Part shown: positions 5,580 to 7,279 of the stretch, piece after piece
Layout of the letters: each line of letters opens with the position of its first letter
Numbering within the stretch: position 1 is the first letter of the stretch
From: Pseudomonadota bacterium
Lineage (GTDB): Bacteria; Desulfobacterota; BSN033; WVXP01; G020346125
Length of the DNA: 7,279 nucleotides
Reading direction: 5' to 3'
NCBI GenBank assembly: GCA_030608745.1
Contig: JAUWDQ010000132.1
Coordinates: forward strand, 1-7,279
The notes under the pieces: generated by a model
Told to the model about the DNA's origin: nothing
What the model saw: only the letters and a program-made list of their open reading frames with translations
Databases searched by the model: none
Translations under genes and position numbers: made by a program

Positions 5580-6470
5580 GTGTACAAACAATTCATTTTT
5601 CTCATCACCCTGTTCCACTTGGCGGGTTCCGTTGGTTGGTCCATGACCTACCACGCCTTAAGACCAGGCGAAACGGTGGCTGATGTTGCCAAGGCCTACT
5701 ACGGAGATCGGGATAAGGCGATCCTCCTGTTAAAGTACAATCGTATTCCCGATCCGAAGAAGATCTCCCCTGGAACCAGGATCGCTATTCCCAAAATCAT
5801 TCGATATACCATAAAGAAGGGGGATACCCTGGCCACAATAGCCCATAGATTCCTGGGGGATCGTCGACGATACCTGGTCCTGGCCTCCATAAACCATCTC
5901 GACTCGCCCGAGGCCATCAGCATCGGAAAGACCATAAAAATCCCCATTGAAATCCCGCACATCGTCAAAAAGGGGGAATCCTTGGCCATGATCGCCAATC
6001 GATATTATGGGGACCCAAATAGGTTCAGCCTCATAGCATCTTATAACTTTATATCGGACCCCCAGGCGATAAAACCGGGAACCGAAATCCTCATTCCCAT
6101 TATCAACCTCGAGATTGGGGAAAAATCCACTCCAATGAACGAATCCCAAAAGCCCCCTCTGCTCCCGGAGGAGCAACTGGGGTTCCCTTGGCTGGAAAGG
6201 GGTATTCACCTGTACTTTGCGGGGGATTATCGATCGGCCTTGCAAAACCTGATGGAGGCCCTCAAAAAGGGCCTAAAGAGGAAGGATGATATCGCTAAGT
6301 CTTACCGATTTCGCGCCTACTGCCATATCGCCTTGGGGGAGAGGGATTTGGGCAAGAGGGCCTTCAAAAAGGCACTGGCTCTTCATCCGGGACTTAAGCT
6401 GAACCCAACCTATATATCTCCAAAGATTATGAAGGTATTTAAGGAGGCTCAAAGAGAAAGGAAGAGGTAG
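5580..6470 (+). CDS. Secreted protein with three LysM domains and a C-terminal TPR-like region
   Basis: From the GTG at 5580 the protein has 296 residues. It starts with MYKQFIFLITLFHLAGS, a signal-peptide-like hydrophobic segment ending near Ser21, with no lipobox cysteine, so a soluble periplasmic protein is likely. Three consecutive LysM modules follow at about 23-71, 74-123 and 126-174. Each opens with a Pro/Lys-Gly-[ED]-[TS] turn (PGET, KGDT, KGES), has a YYGD or FLGD-like central turn, and ends in a PGT or IGK segment before the last strand. LysM domains bind the N-acetylglucosamine-containing glycan of peptidoglycan (family knowledge). After a proline-rich linker, residues ~203-281 are helical and TPR-like (FAGDYRSALQNLMEAL, then ALGERDLGKRAFKKALALHP). 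No hydrolase or other catalytic domain is visible. Placed 29 bases behind the PEGA kinase gene, it is probably cotranscribed and may act as its periplasmic partner or peptidoglycan sensor. Its stop is 12 bases from the converging ssb stop. Confidence 0.88.
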   Translation: MYKQFIFLITLFHLAGSVGWSMTYHALRPGETVADVAKAYYGDRDKAILLLKYNRIPDPKKISPGTRIAIPKIIRYTIKKGDTLATIAHRFLGDRRRYLVLASINHLDSPEAISIGKTIKIPIEIPHIVKKGESLAMIANRYYGDPNRFSLIASYNFISDPQAIKPGTEILIPIINLEIGEKSTPMNESQKPPLLPEEQLGFPWLERGIHLYFAGDYRSALQNLMEALKKGLKRKDDIAKSYRFRAYCHIALGERDLGKRAFKKALALHPGLKLNPTYISPKIMKVFKEAQRERKR

Positions 6471-6482
6471 CCCTCTACCGCC

Positions 6483-6902
6483 CTAGAAGGGAACGTCATC
6501 TTCTTGATCGGCGCCCGCATCAGTTGATTCCTCGAAAGCCGGCATTTCGCCCTCTACGGCCTTTTGATCGCCAGGGCTTCCCAACATCTGCATGGTTGTG
6601 GCGACGATCTCCGTTGTCCACCGTTTGTTTCCATCCCGGTCATCCCATGAACGGGTTTGCAGCCTCCCCTCGATGTAGATCTGTTTTCCCTTATTGAGAT
6701 ACTCCCCGCAGATTTCGGCAAGACGTCCGAAGGCGACTACCCGGTGCCATTCCGTCCGAGCTTGCTTCTCCCCTTCCTTGGTCTTGATGTTCTGAGTGGT
6801 GGCCATTCTGAAGTTGGCTACCGCCGTTCCCGTATTGAGATACCTCACCTCCGGGTCAGCCCCCAGATTACCGACAAGGATTACCTTATTGATGCCGGCC
6901 AT
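6483..6902 (-). CDS. ssb: Single-stranded DNA-binding protein
   Basis: A 139-residue SSB. It coats single-stranded DNA in replication, repair and recombination and recruits partner proteins through its C-terminal tip. The canonical N-terminus MAGINKVILVGNLGADPEVR and an OB-fold (1-107) are present, with TEWHRVVAFG around Trp52 and GRLQTRSWDDRDGN around Trp86. A short acidic tail ends in DDVPF, the partner-binding tip (DDDIPF in E. coli). The ATG at 6902 is chosen because GGAGGG lies 4 bases upstream and because bacterial SSBs start at this point. The frame stays open upstream, including an ATG at 6950. It is transcribed toward the LysM gene and is probably a housekeeping gene unrelated to the signalling module. 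At 139 residues it is on the short side, owing to the brief tail linker. Confidence 0.95.
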   Translation of the reverse strand: MAGINKVILVGNLGADPEVRYLNTGTAVANFRMATTQNIKTKEGEKQARTEWHRVVAFGRLAEICGEYLNKGKQIYIEGRLQTRSWDDRDGNKRWTTEIVATTMQMLGSPGDQKAVEGEMPAFEESTDAGADQEDDVPF

Positions 6903-6906
6903 ATTT

Positions 6907-6912
6907 CCCTCC
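6907..6912 (-). promoter_or_regulatory. Ribosome binding site of ssb
   Basis: GGAGGG on the minus strand, 4 bases before the ATG at 6902. It is stronger and better placed than the AAAGGAG that precedes the in-frame ATG at 6950 with only 3 bases of spacing. Confidence 0.7.
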
Positions 6913-7040
6913 AAAAGGTTCGATGGATTTCCCCATACATTAGCACGCATCGTCTCCTTTTTCAATAAAAATGTGCGAGGAGTTTCCGGACTTTTGGGCT
7001 CTTCCCAACGCCCGATCGCCCGAATTCCTTTGAGCCACCC

Positions 7041-7103
7041 AAATGGCAATTCCAAATGTCAAAATTCAAATGTCAAATAAAATCCCAATGCTTAAATGTC
7101 AAA
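7041..7103. repeat. Short direct-repeat array with unit AAATGTCAAA
   Basis: Three exact copies of AAATGTCAAA start at 7054, 7068 and 7094, with a degenerate copy AAATGGCAAT at 7041. The spacings are 13, 14 and 26 bases, so the gap before the last copy is twice the usual period. On the minus strand, toward ssb, each exact unit reads TTTGACATTT and so contains TTGACA, the sigma-70 -35 consensus. None has a good -10 hexamer at 16-18 bases. This could be a regulator-binding array at the ssb promoter or a lineage-specific intergenic repeat. Confidence 0.7.
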
Positions 7104-7192
7104 ACTCTTAATTTCGCTCAATAGTTATTACGGAGAGCAATAAATAGTTTGCATTTTAGATTGCTGCATATCGAACGTGTTTCTCTTTAAAG

Positions 7193-7207
7193 TATTGTTT
7201 AACAATA
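7193..7207. repeat. Perfect 15-bp inverted repeat TATTGTT-T-AACAATA
   Basis: Two exact 7-base arms around a single central T, in AT-rich DNA. No T-run follows, so it is not a terminator. The shape suits a dimeric regulator. It ends at 7207, the first base of an ATG that opens a plus-strand frame to the window edge. Confidence 0.5.
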
Positions 7208-7279
7208 TGGGGTTTTCGTTGGCGACTGCGGAGATAGCTTCGCACATTGGTGACCATTTCATGTTGGTTTGGCGCACGC

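Larger units (their letters stand above)
6903..7279. other. Intergenic region upstream of ssb, AT-rich in its middle
   Basis: No gene can be supported in these 377 bases. From the ssb side they hold the in-frame upstream ATG at 6950, a GC-balanced stretch to about 7035, a direct-repeat array (7041-7103), an AT-rich stretch to about 7210 with a perfect palindrome (7193-7207), and about 70 bases of balanced composition at the edge. The ssb promoter must lie here, but no convincing -35/-10 pair was found. At the right edge, frames on both strands are open, so a gene may begin or end beyond the window. Confidence 0.6.

Noticed and set aside
6466..6479. GGTAG-CCCT-CTACC hairpin at the LysM/ssb convergence as a bidirectional terminator
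   Set aside because: The stem is only 5 bp and overlaps the LysM stop codon, and no T-run follows on either strand.

Overview
The window looks like a chromosomal segment of a Gram-negative bacterium, most likely a deltaproteobacterium in the broad sense (Desulfobacterota or relatives). The basis is the kind of genes present (an FHA-domain sigma-54 activator, a PknB-type kinase with a PEGA ectodomain, LysM plus TPR periplasmic proteins) and roughly balanced base composition. No rRNA or other marker is present, so the lineage is an inference. No insertion sequence, phage gene, tRNA or CRISPR array was seen.

Layout. Positions 1-1702 (+) are the end of a cell-elongation operon: the C-terminal third of penicillin-binding protein 2, then a complete rodA. 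Converging on it from the minus strand are two genes: an FHA/AAA+/Fis sigma-54 activator (about 4109-2772) and, downstream of it, a degenerate Ser/Thr kinase (2565-1738). Diverging from the activator on the plus strand is a two-gene operon: an intact membrane Ser/Thr kinase with a C-terminal PEGA domain (4273-5550) and a secreted protein with three LysM domains and a TPR-like tail (5580-6470). A minus-strand ssb gene (6902-6483) converges on that operon. The last ~377 bases contain no gene I can support, but hold a short direct-repeat array and a palindrome.

The most interesting part is 2566-2773, between the activator and the pseudokinase. On the minus strand it holds a near-consensus sigma-54 promoter (TTGGTACGGAGATTGCT, 2631-2615). 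About 45 bases upstream is an exact match to the IHF consensus (2677-2665), and further upstream is a 26-bp dyad (2748-2773). Dyad, IHF site, then -24/-12 promoter is the classical layout of a gene driven by a sigma-54 activator, and a gene for such an activator, with its GAFTGA motif intact, lies immediately upstream.

Proposed working model (inference): the membrane kinase senses the envelope through its PEGA domain, perhaps with the LysM protein as a peptidoglycan-binding partner. The FHA domain reads a phospho-threonine state and controls the sigma-54 activator. The activator switches on the pseudokinase, which, lacking a P+1/APE segment, could feed back on the kinase or on the FHA protein. 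The adjacent PBP2/RodA genes make peptidoglycan synthesis a plausible subject of this circuit, but adjacency alone does not prove it.
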